Positions 9,019 to 18,713 of a stretch of 64,000 nucleotides of DNA are shown here, piece by piece. Numbering within the stretch: the stretch's first letter is position 1; every line of letters starts with the position of its first letter. Made by a program: the position numbers and the translations under genes. The notes beneath the pieces are model-generated. The model was not told where the DNA came from, made no database searches, and worked only from the letters and a program-made list of their open reading frames with translations. The stretch covers positions 1,277,732 to 1,341,731 of the forward strand of contig NZ_UOOB01000001.1 in NCBI RefSeq assembly GCF_900564145.1, given 5' to 3'. This DNA comes from Comamonas sp. lk. GTDB taxonomy: Bacteria; Pseudomonadota; Gammaproteobacteria; Burkholderiales; Burkholderiaceae_C.

Positions 9019-9870
9019 TTACTGGCGGGCCGTGCGCACATTGGCCGGCAGAGCGCCGGGGTGGCTGGTTCTCAAGGGATTGATGTCCAGGCCGCCGCGG
9101 CGGGTGTAGCGGGCATAGACCGAGAGCTTGATGGGTTTGCAGCGTGTCCAGATGTCCATGAAGATACGCTCCACGCACTGCTCATGGAATTCGTTGTGGT
9201 TGCGAAAGCTCACCAGATACTGCAGCAGACCCTCCTGATCGATCTGCGCGCCGCTGTAGTGAATCTGCACGCTGCCCCAGTCGGGCTGGCCTGTCACCAG
9301 GCAGTTGCTCTTAAGCAGATTGCTGACCAGGGTTTCATGCACGGGCGCTTCCTCGTGCTTGGCGCTCAGCAGCTCGGGCGCCGGCGTGTAGCGGCTGCAT
9401 TCCACATCCAGGCGATCGAGCAGCAGGCCGTCGAGCTCGTTGATCTGCTGGGCATCAAAGCGGTCGGCTTGCAGCACTTGCACGCCTATGCTGCCGCTTT
9501 TGTTGCTGCCGCGCCAGACGGCTTCCGACAGATCGGCGCGCAGCCTGGCTTGCACTTCGGCCGCATCGGCAAACTGCGAGTTGTTGAAGCTGTTCAGATA
9601 GAGCTTGAAGGATTTGCTCTCGATCAGATTCGGAGTTTCACAGGGCACGGTGAATTGAACCAGAGCCACCTGGGGTTTGCCGCGCGGGTTGAGCCAGGAC
9701 AGCTCATAGCCCGTCCACAGATCGGCGCCGAAGAAGGGCGGATTGGCACCGGCGCCGATTTCCTCGCGCTTTTCCAGGCGGGGCAGAGGAAACAGCAGCG
9801 AAGCGTCGTACTGATCGACATAGGCCGAGCTTTTGCCCAGCTGGGATTGTTCAGGAGTATTCATAGACAT
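9019..9870 (-). CDS. queF: NADPH-dependent 7-cyano-7-deazaguanine reductase QueF
   Basis: Reduces preQ0 to preQ1 in queuosine biosynthesis for tRNA wobble modification. The protein is 283 residues, the long two-domain form found in E. coli. The catalytic cysteine falls at residue 190 in [15 protein letters not shown], the same position as in E. coli QueF, and [12 protein letters not shown] gives the conserved His-Glu region. [17 protein letters not shown] is the QueF signature in the N-terminal half. I chose the ATG giving MSMNTPEQ; a TTG four codons upstream is possible. It lies 72 bases after the dioxygenase gene, with a family A repeat between them. Confidence 0.95.
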   Translation of the reverse strand: MSMNTPEQSQLGKSSAYVDQYDASLLFPLPRLEKREEIGAGANPPFFGADLWTGYELSWLNPRGKPQVALVQFTVPCETPNLIESKSFKLYLNSFNNSQFADAAEVQARLRADLSEAVWRGSNKSGSIGVQVLQADRFDAQQINELDGLLLDRLDVECSRYTPAPELLSAKHEEAPVHETLVSNLLKSNCLVTGQPDWGSVQIHYSGAQIDQEGLLQYLVSFRNHNEFHEQCVERIFMDIWTRCKPIKLSVYARYTRRGGLDINPLRTSHPGALPANVRTARQ

Positions 9871-9902
9871 GGTGAGAGGCAAGAGCTGCTAGTAAAAAAG
9901 TT

Positions 9903-9951
9903 GAGCTGCTTGCGCTTGTATTGATTGGGCTTGAATCGGTTTTTACTTGAA
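9903..9951 (+). repeat. Repeat family A copy between queF and the dioxygenase gene
   Basis: Begins GAGCTGCTTGCGCTTGTA, continues with GGGCTTGAATC and ends in TTTTTACTTGAATT, the same module order as the copies near acpS and fabH. The right end overlaps the 3' end of the dioxygenase gene and includes its stop codon. Confidence 0.55.
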
Positions 9952-10836
9952 TTCGCGCTCGCGCAGCCACTTGGTGGCAATCCACTTTTCGCCTTCCAGC
10001 ACCGGCGCACCGCCGTGCAGCGTGCGGGTGGCGGGGTCGGGTCTGTCGTAGCTGAAGAAGACGGCATTACCGCGTCGCGGCACAACTTGCAGCGGTACTT
10101 CGGGGAAGGTGGTGCCGCCGCCACGCGTGGGCTCGTTCAGGTACATGACCAGCGTGCCCACGCGCTGACCGCCGCGTTTGAGAATGCTGGGCGTGCCCGG
10201 TTCATGGGGTGCAAAGTAGTCGTGGTGGGGCTTGTATTCGGCGCCGGGTCGGTAGTGCAGCACTTGCAGGCCTTCGCCGTTTTCCAAAGGCCAGTTCAGC
10301 AGCCGGGCGATACGCTCTTCCACCAGGCGCACCACATCGGTTTCGCCGCGCTGAAAGAACATGCCGTTGCTGGTGCGGTCGTCGTTGACTTCCTCGCCGC
10401 CGCTCTGGTTGTGCACGGTCAGCGAGCGCTGCATGCGCGGGCGGGCAGCGTGGATGATGGCATCGCACTCCTCGGGCGAGAGCAGATTGCCAAACACCAC
10501 TACACGCGGGTTGTGCATGCTTATCAGCACATGGACCTCACGGTCGCCGGCATGGACGCTGCAGGGATTGCTGCTCAGGTCGGGCCCGGGAACGCCCGAT
10601 GCATGAGCGACGACCTGGACCTCAGCCAGGCGTGCCGTGAACGGCGGCGGCAGATCCCCGTCCTCCGGCAGGGCCAGAGCCCGGCGGGCCAGATGCTCGG
10701 CCCAGCCCACATCGCGCATGGATTGCAGCAAGGTGGGCAGGGAAACGCCTGCCGCACTCTGGCTGCGCACCCATTGCATCAGCTCGGGTGTCAGGCCGGC
10801 AGGAACAGGGTGGTTGGCTTGGGTGGAGGTGCTCAT
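9943..10836 (-). CDS. Prolyl 4-hydroxylase-type Fe(II)/2-oxoglutarate dioxygenase
   Basis: A 297-residue protein whose C-terminal half is a P4Hc double-stranded beta-helix domain. HYRPGAEYKPHHDYF near residues 195-210 gives the H-x-D iron ligands; the distal iron ligand is the His in TRTLHGGAPV near 272, and a basic residue in the following KWIATKW segment probably binds 2-oxoglutarate. GTLVMYLNEPTRGGGTTFP is typical of bacterial P4H proteins. The N-terminal 100 residues are helical and unassigned. The chosen ATG gives MSTSTQANH; 12 more codons are open upstream. Substrate (peptidyl proline or another target) is unknown. It sits between yaaA and queF on the same strand. Confidence 0.88.
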   Translation of the reverse strand: MSTSTQANHPVPAGLTPELMQWVRSQSAAGVSLPTLLQSMRDVGWAEHLARRALALPEDGDLPPPFTARLAEVQVVAHASGVPGPDLSSNPCSVHAGDREVHVLISMHNPRVVVFGNLLSPEECDAIIHAARPRMQRSLTVHNQSGGEEVNDDRTSNGMFFQRGETDVVRLVEERIARLLNWPLENGEGLQVLHYRPGAEYKPHHDYFAPHEPGTPSILKRGGQRVGTLVMYLNEPTRGGGTTFPEVPLQVVPRRGNAVFFSYDRPDPATRTLHGGAPVLEGEKWIATKWLREREFK

Positions 10837-10902
10837 GGTGAAGATGCTAGTGAGGTCCGTACACAAATTCAATCACAAGGGATTGAAGATATGTAAGCAC
10901 TT

Positions 10903-11688
10903 TCACGCTTCAAGCTGGCGGCGAAATACCAGTCGTTCCGGTGTGGAGGCGCTGTCGCTGAAGGCATAGCCTTGCAGATCGAACTTGCGCAGATCGGCGG
11001 GCTTTCTGGCTTTGTGCTGCACGGCCCAGCGCACCATCAGCCCGCGTGCGCGCTTGGCGTGGAAGCTGATGATCTTGTACTTGCCGCCCTTGAAGTCTTC
11101 GAACACGCACTCGACCACCGGGGCCTTGAGCGTCTTGCGATCCACGGACTTGAAGTACTCCTGGGATGCCAGATTGATCACGATGCGCTCGGCTTCGGGC
11201 AGCTCGGCGCAGCGCTGGTTCAGATGCTCGGCGATCTGCGTGCCCCAGAACTGGTAGAGGTTGCTGCCATGGTCCGTGGCCAGGCGGGTGCCCATTTCCA
11301 GACGGTAGGGCTGCAACCAGTCCAGCGGACGCAGCACGCCGTACAGGCCGCTCAGGATCAGCACATGTTCCTGGGCCCAGTCCAGCTCCCGGGGCTTGAG
11401 GCTGTGGGCATTCAGGCCTTCATACACATCGCCGTTGAAGGCGAACACGGCCTGGCGGGCATTCTTGTCACTGAATTTGCTGCTGAAGGCCTCGTAGCGG
11501 CCGACGTTGAGCACTGCGAGCTTGTCGCTGATGCTCATGAGTTCGGCAATGTCCTGAGGCGCTTTCTGGCGCAGTACGGCAATCAGCTCCAGCGGCTGCT
11601 TCTTGAAGACCGGCAGCGTATGCGGCAGGTCCTGGGGCAGCGGGGTTTCATAGTCCAGCGATTTGGCCGGCGAGATCAAAAACAGCAT
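10903..11688 (-). CDS. yaaA: Peroxide-stress protein YaaA (DUF328)
   Basis: A 261-residue cytoplasmic protein that starts MLFLISPAKSLDYETP, the diagnostic YaaA N-terminus. Further family blocks include FNGDVYEGL, HVLILSGLYGVLRPLD, PYRLEMGTRL, INLASQEYFKSV and a C-terminal ARGLMVRWAV. In E. coli YaaA lowers free iron and protects DNA during hydrogen peroxide stress and has DNA-binding ability. It lies just downstream of rne on the same strand, separated by a large hairpin, so it may be transcribed separately. Length matches the family. Confidence 0.95.
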   Translation of the reverse strand: MLFLISPAKSLDYETPLPQDLPHTLPVFKKQPLELIAVLRQKAPQDIAELMSISDKLAVLNVGRYEAFSSKFSDKNARQAVFAFNGDVYEGLNAHSLKPRELDWAQEHVLILSGLYGVLRPLDWLQPYRLEMGTRLATDHGSNLYQFWGTQIAEHLNQRCAELPEAERIVINLASQEYFKSVDRKTLKAPVVECVFEDFKGGKYKIISFHAKRARGLMVRWAVQHKARKPADLRKFDLQGYAFSDSASTPERLVFRRQLEA

Positions 11689-11727
11689 GGCGGGGGTGAA
11701 TCAGGGAAGGGGTCACTCAAACGATTC

Positions 11728-11772
11728 GGGGCCAACGGCCTTGTCTGCAAGCAGACAAATGCTGTTGGCCCC
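11728..11772 (-). terminator. Large hairpin after rne
   Basis: GGGGCCAAC pairs with GTTGGCCCC, and inside it TTGTCTGC pairs with GCAGACAA across a two-base loop. It sits directly 3' of rne on the minus strand. There is no U-tract after the stem, so it may be a Rho-dependent 3' end or a protective stem-loop rather than a classic terminator. Confidence 0.5.
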
Positions 11773-11803
11773 GTGCTTGGCAGCTAAGACGCCGGATGTC
11801 GTC

Positions 11804-14800
11804 TTAGTTGGCCGTAGCGCTTTCCTGCTCGAATGGCAGAGGCATCAGGCTCAAGTCCTTGCGGGTCTCGACCAGCACCAGCGGGCCTTCGTCCAGCACG
11901 ACCACGGGAGGACGCTCGCGTGGGATGTGCACAGGCTTGGGCTCGGCTGCAATGGCCGCTTGCACGGCGGCGATCTTGGCGGCGTCGGAGTTCACCCACT
12001 GCAGACCGCAGGCGGCTGCCAGGGCTTGAAGTTCGGACACGGGCAGCTCGTAGGCTTGCAGCTGGGGCATGCCGGGAGCCGCTGCTTCAACCACTGCCTG
12101 GGCAGCAGGCTGAACGACGGGCTGCGCAACAGGCTGAGCGATGGGCTCTGCAGCCGGTTGTGCTGCCACGGGTGCGACCTCGGCCACTTCGGCTGCAGGC
12201 GCGCTGACCGGTGTTGCCACTGGAGCAGGAGCTTCCTCGGCCACGGCCGCCACTGCCACCGGTGCTGCTGCGACCGCTGTTGCCGCCACAGGTGCTACGG
12301 TTTCCGTAGCTTCTTGCGCAGCTGCATCAATGGCTGGAGCCGAAACTGCATCAAAGTAGCTGCGGCGCGAGCCTTGCTCTTGCACAGGGGCTTCAGCCAC
12401 GCTGTCCGCTGCGGGCTGAGCTGGCGCATCCTGGTTTTGCTCGGGAGCAAAACCCAGGGCTTGGGCGTCCTGGCCTTCACGCGGTGCGCGCTCGCCACGT
12501 TCGCGGCGGTCGCGGCCGTAGCGGTCGCGGGAGCGGCGCTGGCGTGGTTCGCGGGCTTGTTCGCCCTCGGCCTGGCCGTCCTGTGCCTGCTCGTTGCCTG
12601 CGTCGCTTACCTGGCCTTCGCCCATCACGGGCTGGGCCAGAGGCTGGGCTTCTGCATTGCGGGGCTGGCGTTCGCGACGGCCTTCGCCGCTGCGCTCGGA
12701 ACGTTCACCACGTTCACCGCGCTCGCCACGATTGCGCTCGTTGCGAGGCTCGCGTGGTTCACGCGCTTCCTGAGCCTGGTCGTTGAACTCTTCGCTGGCG
12801 TTCAGTGCCACATCTGCGACCTGGGCTTCGCGGCGCTCGCCACGTTCGCGGCGGTTGCCACGTTCGTTGCGCTGCTGCTCACCGCGTTCGCCGCGCTCTG
12901 CGCGCGGCTCCTGCTGGCGGCCTTCCTGGCGCTCGTTGCGCTGTTGCTCGCCATCACGGCCGGCGTTGCGGCGGTTGCGGTCGCCGCCGTTGCGATCCTG
13001 GCGCTCGCCACGTTCGCCGGCATTGCGCTCGTTGCGCTCGCCACCACGTTCGGCGCCGCGCTCGTTATTGCGGCGGCGGCCGTCGGTGCGTTCACCGCGC
13101 TCACCACGCTCATTGCGGTCACCGCCACGGCCTTCGCTGCGACGGCCTTCGCGGGCTGCAGGGGCCTGCACGGCGGGTTCAGCCGCCACCACGGCTGCTG
13201 GTGCGCCAAAGCCGAACAGGTTCTTGAGCCAGGCCAGGAAGCCTTGCTCGCGCGCTGCGGGGCGGGCTGCTGCGGGCGCTGCGGCAGGTGCTGGAGCAGC
13301 GGCTGTGCGTGGCTGGCGCGGTGCACGGGGCTCGGCAATCGGAGCCGGTGCATCGGGCAGCACGCCCTTGATGACGGGAGTCTGCTTGTTGGTGGGTTCC
13401 TGCGAGCGACGGGTGACGGTGGTCACGTCTTCCACCTCTTCGGCCAGCTTGTAGCTGGCTTCCATTGTTTCCAGGCGGGCGTCGTCGTGCTTCAGGCGTT
13501 CGAGCTTGTAGTGCGGCGTGTCCATGGACTTGTTGGGCACCATGATCACGTTGACGCGCTGCTTGAGCTCGATCTTGGTGATTTCGCTGCGCTTTTCGTT
13601 GAGCAGGAAGGAAGCCACTTCCACAGGCACCTGGCAGTGCACGGCGGCCGTGTTGTCCTTCATGGACTCTTCCTGAATGATGCGCAGGATTTGCAGAGCC
13701 GAGGATTCGGTATCGCGGATGTGGCCGGAACCACCGCAGCGTGGGCAGTTGATGTGCGCGCCTTCGGAGAGGGCGGGCTTCAGGCGCTGACGGCTCATTT
13801 CCATCAGGCCGAACTTGCTGATGGTGCCGAACTGCACGCGGGCACGGTCCTGGCGCAGAGCGTCGCGCAGGCGGTTTTCCACTTCGCGGCGGTTCTTGGC
13901 CTCTTCCATGTCGATGAAGTCGATCACGATCAGGCCACCCAGATCGCGCAAACGCATCTGGCGGGCCACTTCATCAGCGGCTTCCAGGTTGGTGCGGGTC
14001 GCCGTTTCCTCGATGTCGCCGCCCTTGATGGCGCGGGCCGAGTTCACGTCCACGGAAACCAGGGCTTCGGTGTGGTCGATCACGATGGCGCCGCCGGACG
14101 GCAGGATCACGGTGCGCGAGTAGGCCGATTCGATCTGGTGTTCGATCTGGAAGCGCGAGAACAGAGGAGCGTCGTCGCGGTAGCGCTTCACACGGGCGGC
14201 ATGCTCGGGCATGACGTGGGCCATGAACTGCTGGGCCTGCTCGTAGATATCATCGGTGTCGATCAGGATGTCGCCGATGTCGCCGTTGAAGTAGTCGCGG
14301 ATGGCGCGGATCACCAGGCTCGATTCCTGATAGATCAGGAAGGCGCCCTTGGCACCCTTGGCGGCGCCGTCAATCGCGTTCCACAGCTTGAGCAGATAGT
14401 TCAAGTCCCACTGCAGCTCGGGCGCGGTGCGGCCGATGCCGGCGGTGCGCGCAATGATGGACATACCCTTGGGGTATTCCAGCTGGTCCATGGCTTCCTT
14501 GAGCTCGGCGCGGTCCTCGCCCTCGATGCGGCGCGAAACGCCACCGCCACGGGGGTTGTTGGGCATCAGCACCACATAGCGGCCGGCCAGGGAGATGAAG
14601 GTGGTCAGGGCGGCGCCCTTGTTGCCACGCTCTTCTTTTTCGACCTGGACGATCAGCTCCTGGCCTTCACGGATCACATCGTTGATGCGAGCCTGGCTGG
14701 GAGAGACGCCTTCGGCAAAGTATTGCTTGGAGATTTCCTTGAAAGGCAGAAAACCGTGGCGGTCTTCACCGTAGTCCACAAAGCAGGCTTCCAGCGAGGG

Positions 14801-14950
14801 CTCCACACGGGTCACAACGGCTTTGTAGATATTGCCTTTGCGTTGTTCGCGACCTTCGATTTCGATCTCGTAGTCCAGCAGCTTCTGGCCGTCGACAATG
14901 GCCAAACGGCGTTCTTCGGGCTGCGTAGCGTTAATCAGCATCCGTTTCAT
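11804..14950 (-). CDS. rne: Ribonuclease E
   Basis: Essential endoribonuclease for mRNA decay and rRNA/tRNA maturation, 1048 residues. Residues 1-125 hold the S1 RNA-binding region. Catalytic metal ligands are Asp301 ([10 protein letters not shown]) and Asp344 (IVIDFIDM), matching E. coli 303 and 346, and CPRCGGSG at 402-409 is the zinc link that joins dimers. Near 566-580 [13 protein letters not shown] is a hydrophobic, probably amphipathic helix where E. coli has its membrane anchor. The rest is disordered and low-complexity: long Arg/Glu/Asn/Gly blocks (about 600-830) for RNA or protein binding, then an Ala/Pro/Val/Gln-rich part and a short ordered end. A weak AGAGGA lies upstream of the ATG. 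Confidence 0.97.
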   Translation of the reverse strand: MKRMLINATQPEERRLAIVDGQKLLDYEIEIEGREQRKGNIYKAVVTRVEPSLEACFVDYGEDRHGFLPFKEISKQYFAEGVSPSQARINDVIREGQELIVQVEKEERGNKGAALTTFISLAGRYVVLMPNNPRGGGVSRRIEGEDRAELKEAMDQLEYPKGMSIIARTAGIGRTAPELQWDLNYLLKLWNAIDGAAKGAKGAFLIYQESSLVIRAIRDYFNGDIGDILIDTDDIYEQAQQFMAHVMPEHAARVKRYRDDAPLFSRFQIEHQIESAYSRTVILPSGGAIVIDHTEALVSVDVNSARAIKGGDIEETATRTNLEAADEVARQMRLRDLGGLIVIDFIDMEEAKNRREVENRLRDALRQDRARVQFGTISKFGLMEMSRQRLKPALSEGAHINCPRCGGSGHIRDTESSALQILRIIQEESMKDNTAAVHCQVPVEVASFLLNEKRSEITKIELKQRVNVIMVPNKSMDTPHYKLERLKHDDARLETMEASYKLAEEVEDVTTVTRRSQEPTNKQTPVIKGVLPDAPAPIAEPRAPRQPRTAAAPAPAAAPAAARPAAREQGFLAWLKNLFGFGAPAAVVAAEPAVQAPAAREGRRSEGRGGDRNERGERGERTDGRRRNNERGAERGGERNERNAGERGERQDRNGGDRNRRNAGRDGEQQRNERQEGRQQEPRAERGERGEQQRNERGNRRERGERREAQVADVALNASEEFNDQAQEAREPREPRNERNRGERGERGERSERSGEGRRERQPRNAEAQPLAQPVMGEGQVSDAGNEQAQDGQAEGEQAREPRQRRSRDRYGRDRRERGERAPREGQDAQALGFAPEQNQDAPAQPAADSVAEAPVQEQGSRRSYFDAVSAPAIDAAAQEATETVAPVAATAVAAAPVAVAAVAEEAPAPVATPVSAPAAEVAEVAPVAAQPAAEPIAQPVAQPVVQPAAQAVVEAAAPGMPQLQAYELPVSELQALAAACGLQWVNSDAAKIAAVQAAIAAEPKPVHIPRERPPVVVLDEGPLVLVETRKDLSLMPLPFEQESATAN

Positions 14951-15542
14951 GATGCGTTTCCTCTAATCGTTTTGAGGCACGTCGGTCAGCGGCCAATTGC
15001 CGTCAGTCCCGCGTGCCTTTGACTGGTAATAATCAAAGACAGGCTCAATAGGAGCCGAGATGCCAGACGGACGCGTTGAAACGATAGGGAATCGGAAGGG
15101 TGCCGGATTGCTGCTGTCTTTGTTTCAAGTCAGCAGCGAAGGCACAGGCCAGGGTACGAGCGGGAATGGCCGTGCACGCAGACGCGCGAAAAAAAGGGTC
15201 AGTGCACGTGCGGAGGAGGTGGGTGGTCGCTTGTAGACGTGACGATGCTTGGGCGCAGGCTTTTTGCTGCCCCAGAGGCTGATCATCCATGTCCAAAAGA
15301 TCCACATGCTCGTTTGGGACCGACAGTTGGGAGCGTCTGGCTCCACTGCAACTGCCGGTTTGAGATTCCGTATCAATGTTTCAATTCGTCAGCCTTTGCC
15401 GGAATTCCCCAGACTGCCGCAGTCATCTTTACTGCAATTTGTGTGGGTAAAACAGGCGGGCATCGACCTGCCTGTGCGGTGGGAAATGGCTGCATGGACT
15501 AAACTCCATGCGAATCAACCACTTACAACTATCGCGGCACAG
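14951..15542. other. 592-base divergent intergenic region: probable long rne leader and rluC upstream region
   Basis: No convincing gene is seen here. On the minus strand, near rne, AGGCACG (14975-14981) pairs with CGTGCCT (15012-15018) around an inner GC-rich stem, which would be a hairpin in the rne 5' leader. A perfect minus-strand TATAAT at 15553-15558 (just inside the rluC frame) could start a leader of roughly 600 bases, but no good -35 element was found. E. coli rne also has a long, structured, autoregulatory leader, so a similar role is likely but unproven. Confidence 0.45.
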
Positions 15543-16547
15543 GTGAAACACATTATAGAGGGCAAACCGGGCGAGGACCGGTCCCAGAATACGGCCGCAG
15601 TCTCCGTGCGGCTGATTGAAGTCGATGCCGACTCCGCAGGACAGCGTCTGGACAACTTTCTCATGCGCCATTTAAAAGGCGTTCCCAAGACCCATGTCTA
15701 CCGCATCATCCGCAGTGGCGAGGTGCGTATCAACAAGGGGCGGGTGAGTGCGGAGACGCGCGTGCAAGACGGCGATACGGTGCGGATTCCGCCGGTGCGA
15801 ATCTCCGAAAAAGTGGCGGAAAAAGCCGAGCGTCCGGCGCCGGCTAAGGAGTTTCCCGCGCTGTTGGATGACGAACACATTCTGGCCATAGACAAGCCGG
15901 CCGGCGTGGCCGTGCACGGCGGCTCGGGCGTGAGCTTCGGCGTGATCGAGCAGCTGCGCCAGGCGCGGCCCGAAGCCAAGTTTCTGGAGCTGGCCCACCG
16001 GCTCGATCGTGAAACGTCGGGCATTTTGCTGGTGGCCAAAAAGCGTTCTGCTTTGACCCATCTGCAGGATCAGTTCCGTGAACGCGAGACGGGCAAGACC
16101 TATCTGGCCTTGGTGCAGGGTGCATGGCCTGGCAATAAAAAGGTCATTGATCTGCCGCTGCACAAGTATCTGCAGGCCGACGGCGAGCGCCGCGTGCGCG
16201 TGACCACGGCCGATGACCCGGACGGCATGCGTTCCGTGACCCTGGTCAAGGTGCGGCAGGTGTTTGACGCCAGGCCTTTGCAGGGCCTGCCTGCCATGAG
16301 CCTGCTGGAAGTGACCATCAAGACCGGCCGTACCCACCAGATTCGGGTGCACCTGGCTTCGCAAGGCCACCCTATCGTGGGAGATGACAAATACGGTGAC
16401 TTCGACCTCAATCGCCGTGTGCAAAAGCATGGCCTGAAGCGCATGTTTCTGCATGCCTGGCGCTTGCAGTTCAATCATCCGGCCAGTGGCGAGCGCGTGG
16501 AATTGCGCGCCGAGTTGCCGCCGGAACTGGCGGATTTCGTCCGCTGA
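15543..16547 (+). CDS. rluC: 23S rRNA pseudouridine synthase RluC
   Basis: Makes pseudouridines in 23S rRNA (positions 955, 2504 and 2580 in E. coli). An S4 RNA-binding domain occupies the N-terminal part (GQRLDNFLMRHLKGVPKTHV, then GEVRINKGRV), and the catalytic domain carries HRLDRETSGILLVAKK with the catalytic Asp near residue 156, plus GRTHQIRVHLASQGHPIVGD. I chose the GTG giving 334 residues; an ATG at 15486 would add 19 residues and a GTG near 15608 is also possible. The divergent rne-rluC pair and the downstream HAD gene are typical of proteobacteria. The start is uncertain. Confidence 0.93.
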   Translation: MKHIIEGKPGEDRSQNTAAVSVRLIEVDADSAGQRLDNFLMRHLKGVPKTHVYRIIRSGEVRINKGRVSAETRVQDGDTVRIPPVRISEKVAEKAERPAPAKEFPALLDDEHILAIDKPAGVAVHGGSGVSFGVIEQLRQARPEAKFLELAHRLDRETSGILLVAKKRSALTHLQDQFRERETGKTYLALVQGAWPGNKKVIDLPLHKYLQADGERRVRVTTADDPDGMRSVTLVKVRQVFDARPLQGLPAMSLLEVTIKTGRTHQIRVHLASQGHPIVGDDKYGDFDLNRRVQKHGLKRMFLHAWRLQFNHPASGERVELRAELPPELADFVR

Positions 16548-16567
16548 ACCCTAGCCTTCAGGATTGC

Positions 16568-17251
16568 ATGATTAATAAAAATGATAGCGCCATGCGCAAT
16601 CGCCGCTTCGACTTGATCGCATTCGACTGGGATGGAACGGTGGCGGACTCCACCGCCATCATCACCCGCAGCATTCAGGAGGCGGTGCGGGATGTGGGCG
16701 GCACCGTGCCCAGCGACGAGCAGGCGGCCTATGTGATCGGCATGGCTTTGGTGCCCGCGCTGGCGAAAGCCGCGCCCGATGTGCCGCCGGAAAAATACAC
16801 CGAGCTGGGCAATCGCTACCGCTTTCACTTCATCAAGCACCAGGACGATATCTGCCTGTTTGACGGCGTGCTGCCCATGCTCAAGGACTTGCGCGAACGC
16901 GGTCACTGGCTGGCCGTGGCTACCGGTAAAAGCCGTCGCGGGCTCAATGACGCGCTGCAGGATCAGCAGCTCAAGGGCATGTTCGACGGCTCGCGCACGG
17001 CGGATGAGACCGCAGGCAAGCCTCATCCCCTGATGCTGCAGGAGTTGATGGCCGAGTTCGGCGTGGAGCCCGAGCGCGTACTGATGATTGGTGACACCAC
17101 CCATGACCTGCAAATGGCGGTGAATGCGGGCTGTGCCAGTGTGGGCGTATCCTATGGCGCCCATGCCCCCGATGCGTTTGGCCAGTTCAATCCCTTGTTC
17201 GTGGCCGAATCGGCTATTGAACTGCATCGCTGGCTGAGCGCCAACGCCTGA
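16568..17251 (+). CDS. HAD-family phosphatase, phosphoglycolate-phosphatase-like
   Basis: A 227-residue HAD hydrolase. Motif I is DWDGTVADS with nucleophile Asp20 and acid/base Asp22; motif II is the Thr in AVATGKSRRGL, and the C-terminal MIGDTTHDLQMAVNAG provides the metal-binding acids. The helical cap between residues 30 and 95 is of the Gph type. It follows rluC by 20 bases with an AGGA ribosome site and precedes the Rieske gene, so the four genes rluC to sppA look like one transcript. The physiological substrate is not determined; phosphoglycolate or another small phosphate ester is likely. Confidence 0.88.
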   Translation: MINKNDSAMRNRRFDLIAFDWDGTVADSTAIITRSIQEAVRDVGGTVPSDEQAAYVIGMALVPALAKAAPDVPPEKYTELGNRYRFHFIKHQDDICLFDGVLPMLKDLRERGHWLAVATGKSRRGLNDALQDQQLKGMFDGSRTADETAGKPHPLMLQELMAEFGVEPERVLMIGDTTHDLQMAVNAGCASVGVSYGAHAPDAFGQFNPLFVAESAIELHRWLSANA

Positions 17252-17260
17252 GGATTGGAT

Positions 17261-17635
17261 GTGAGCGAAGCGGTTGACCTCATAGAGCTGTGCGCCAGCG
17301 GCGAGTTGCAGGATGGCGGCCCGGCCGTAGCCTTCGATGTGCTCTATGCCGGCCAGAGATGCCGCGCTTTTGCCATTCGCTATGAAGGGCGGGTGCATGC
17401 CTATCTCAATCGCTGCAGTCATGTCGCGATGGAGATGGACTTTCAGCCCGGCCAGTTTTTCGACGACAGCGGACGTTGGCTGCTGTGCTCCACCCATGGC
17501 GCCGCCTACGAGCCTGACAGCGGGGTCTGCGCCGGCGGGCCCTGCCGTGGTGGATTGATCAAAATTGACCTGAGCGAAAGCGATGCCCTGGTGCACTGGC
17601 ATACTGGCCCCCAACTAAAACCTATTGAGTTTTGA
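17261..17635 (+). CDS. Small Rieske [2Fe-2S] protein
   Basis: A 124-residue ferredoxin-like Rieske protein. The cluster ligands are Cys52-x-His54 (CSHVAMEMD) and Cys76-x2-His79 (CSTHGAAY), with the expected 22-residue gap. There is no signal peptide, so it is cytoplasmic. I chose the GTG seven bases after AGGA; a TTG two codons earlier is also in frame. It begins nine bases after the HAD gene and ends one base before sppA starts, which argues for coupled translation. Its redox partner is unknown. Confidence 0.88.
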   Translation: MSEAVDLIELCASGELQDGGPAVAFDVLYAGQRCRAFAIRYEGRVHAYLNRCSHVAMEMDFQPGQFFDDSGRWLLCSTHGAAYEPDSGVCAGGPCRGGLIKIDLSESDALVHWHTGPQLKPIEF

Positions 17636-17636
17636 G

Positions 17637-18698
17637 ATGAGTGCTCCTAATACACCGGATAACCATGGCTCGGATGCCCCGCTGAAGGGGGCTGATTTGT
17701 GGTCGCCCGCTGCAGCGCCTGCAGATGCACAAGCTTCGGCCGAGCAGGCCGCTGGTGCTGCGTCCGGCAAAAGCGGCTGGGAGCGCGATGTGCTGGAAAA
17801 GCTGGTCTTTGCCTCCATCAAGGAGCAGCGCGCCGCCCGCCGCTGGCGCTTTGCCAGCCGTCTGCTGTGGTCGGCTGTGGTGCTGCTGGTGCTGTGGATG
17901 GTGTTCTTCAAGGACACGGCCACCAAGGCCACCACCACGCCGCATACGGCGGTGGTGGAGATCAAGGGTGAAATCGCTTCGGGGGCAGATGCCGGGGCCG
18001 AGTTCGTGGTGGCAGCCATGCGCAGCGCCTTCGAGGATTCGGGTTCCCGCGCCGTAGTGTTGCTGATCAACTCTCCTGGCGGCAGCCCGGTGCAGGCCGG
18101 CATCATCAATGACGAAATGATTCGTCTCAAGGCCAAGTACGACAAGCCTTTGTACGCGGTGGTGGAGGAAAGCTGCGCTTCGGCCGCTTACTACATTGCC
18201 TCTGCGGCCGATGAAATTTTTGTGGACAAGGCCAGCATCGTGGGCAGCATAGGCGTGCTCATGGATGGCTTCGGCTTTACTGGCGTGATGGATAAATTGG
18301 GCGTGGAGCGCCGTCTGCTCACCGCAGGCGAGAACAAGGGTTTTCTGGATCCTTTCAGCCCCATGTCTGAAAAGCAGCACGAATACGCCCAGCAGATGCT
18401 GGACCAGATTCACCAGCAGTTCATCGGCGTGGTGAAAAAAGGCCGTGGCGCCAAACTGAAGGAAACCCCGGAAATGTTCAGCGGCCTGTTCTGGACCGGT
18501 CAGCAGGCAGTGGAAATGGGTCTGGCCGACAAGATCGGCAGCCTGGACTATGTAGCCCGCGAAGTGGTCAAGGCCGAAGATGTGGTGGACTACACCCGTC
18601 GCGATAACGTGGCCGAACGCCTGGCCAAGAAATTTGGTGCGGCCATTGGCGCAGGCTCGGTGCAAGCCATGCGCGGCATGTTGCCTACGATTCGCTGA
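17637..18698 (+). CDS. sppA: Signal peptide peptidase SppA, short form (S49 family)
   Basis: Membrane-bound serine protease that degrades cleaved signal peptides. The 353-residue protein has one membrane segment near residues 75-91 and then the S49 domain. By comparison with Bacillus SppA the nucleophile is Ser182 in SCASAAYYIAS and the general base Lys234 in AGENKGFLDP; their 52-residue spacing equals that of the Bacillus dyad (147 and 199). INSPGGSPVQAG forms the oxyanion-side loop. The ATG follows the stop of the Rieske gene by one base. A family A repeat and a strong terminator follow the stop codon. Confidence 0.95.
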   Translation: MSAPNTPDNHGSDAPLKGADLWSPAAAPADAQASAEQAAGAASGKSGWERDVLEKLVFASIKEQRAARRWRFASRLLWSAVVLLVLWMVFFKDTATKATTTPHTAVVEIKGEIASGADAGAEFVVAAMRSAFEDSGSRAVVLLINSPGGSPVQAGIINDEMIRLKAKYDKPLYAVVEESCASAAYYIASAADEIFVDKASIVGSIGVLMDGFGFTGVMDKLGVERRLLTAGENKGFLDPFSPMSEKQHEYAQQMLDQIHQQFIGVVKKGRGAKLKETPEMFSGLFWTGQQAVEMGLADKIGSLDYVAREVVKAEDVVDYTRRDNVAERLAKKFGAAIGAGSVQAMRGMLPTIR

Positions 18699-18713
18699 GG
18701 GTTTGAATGAAAT

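Noticed and set aside
12480..13160. Dense repeated GTTC/CGCTC-like pattern suggesting tandem repeats or CRISPR
   Set aside because: It is the reverse strand of Arg/Glu/Asn/Gly codons in the RNase E tail. Units vary in length and there are no constant repeats with unique spacers.
11663..15022. A very long open frame (over 1100 codons) on the plus strand opposite rne
   Set aside because: It is a mirror of the rne codon bias in GC-rich DNA. Its translation is low-complexity Ala/Leu/Cys/Arg sequence with no domain, while the opposite strand encodes a complete RNase E with all catalytic residues.
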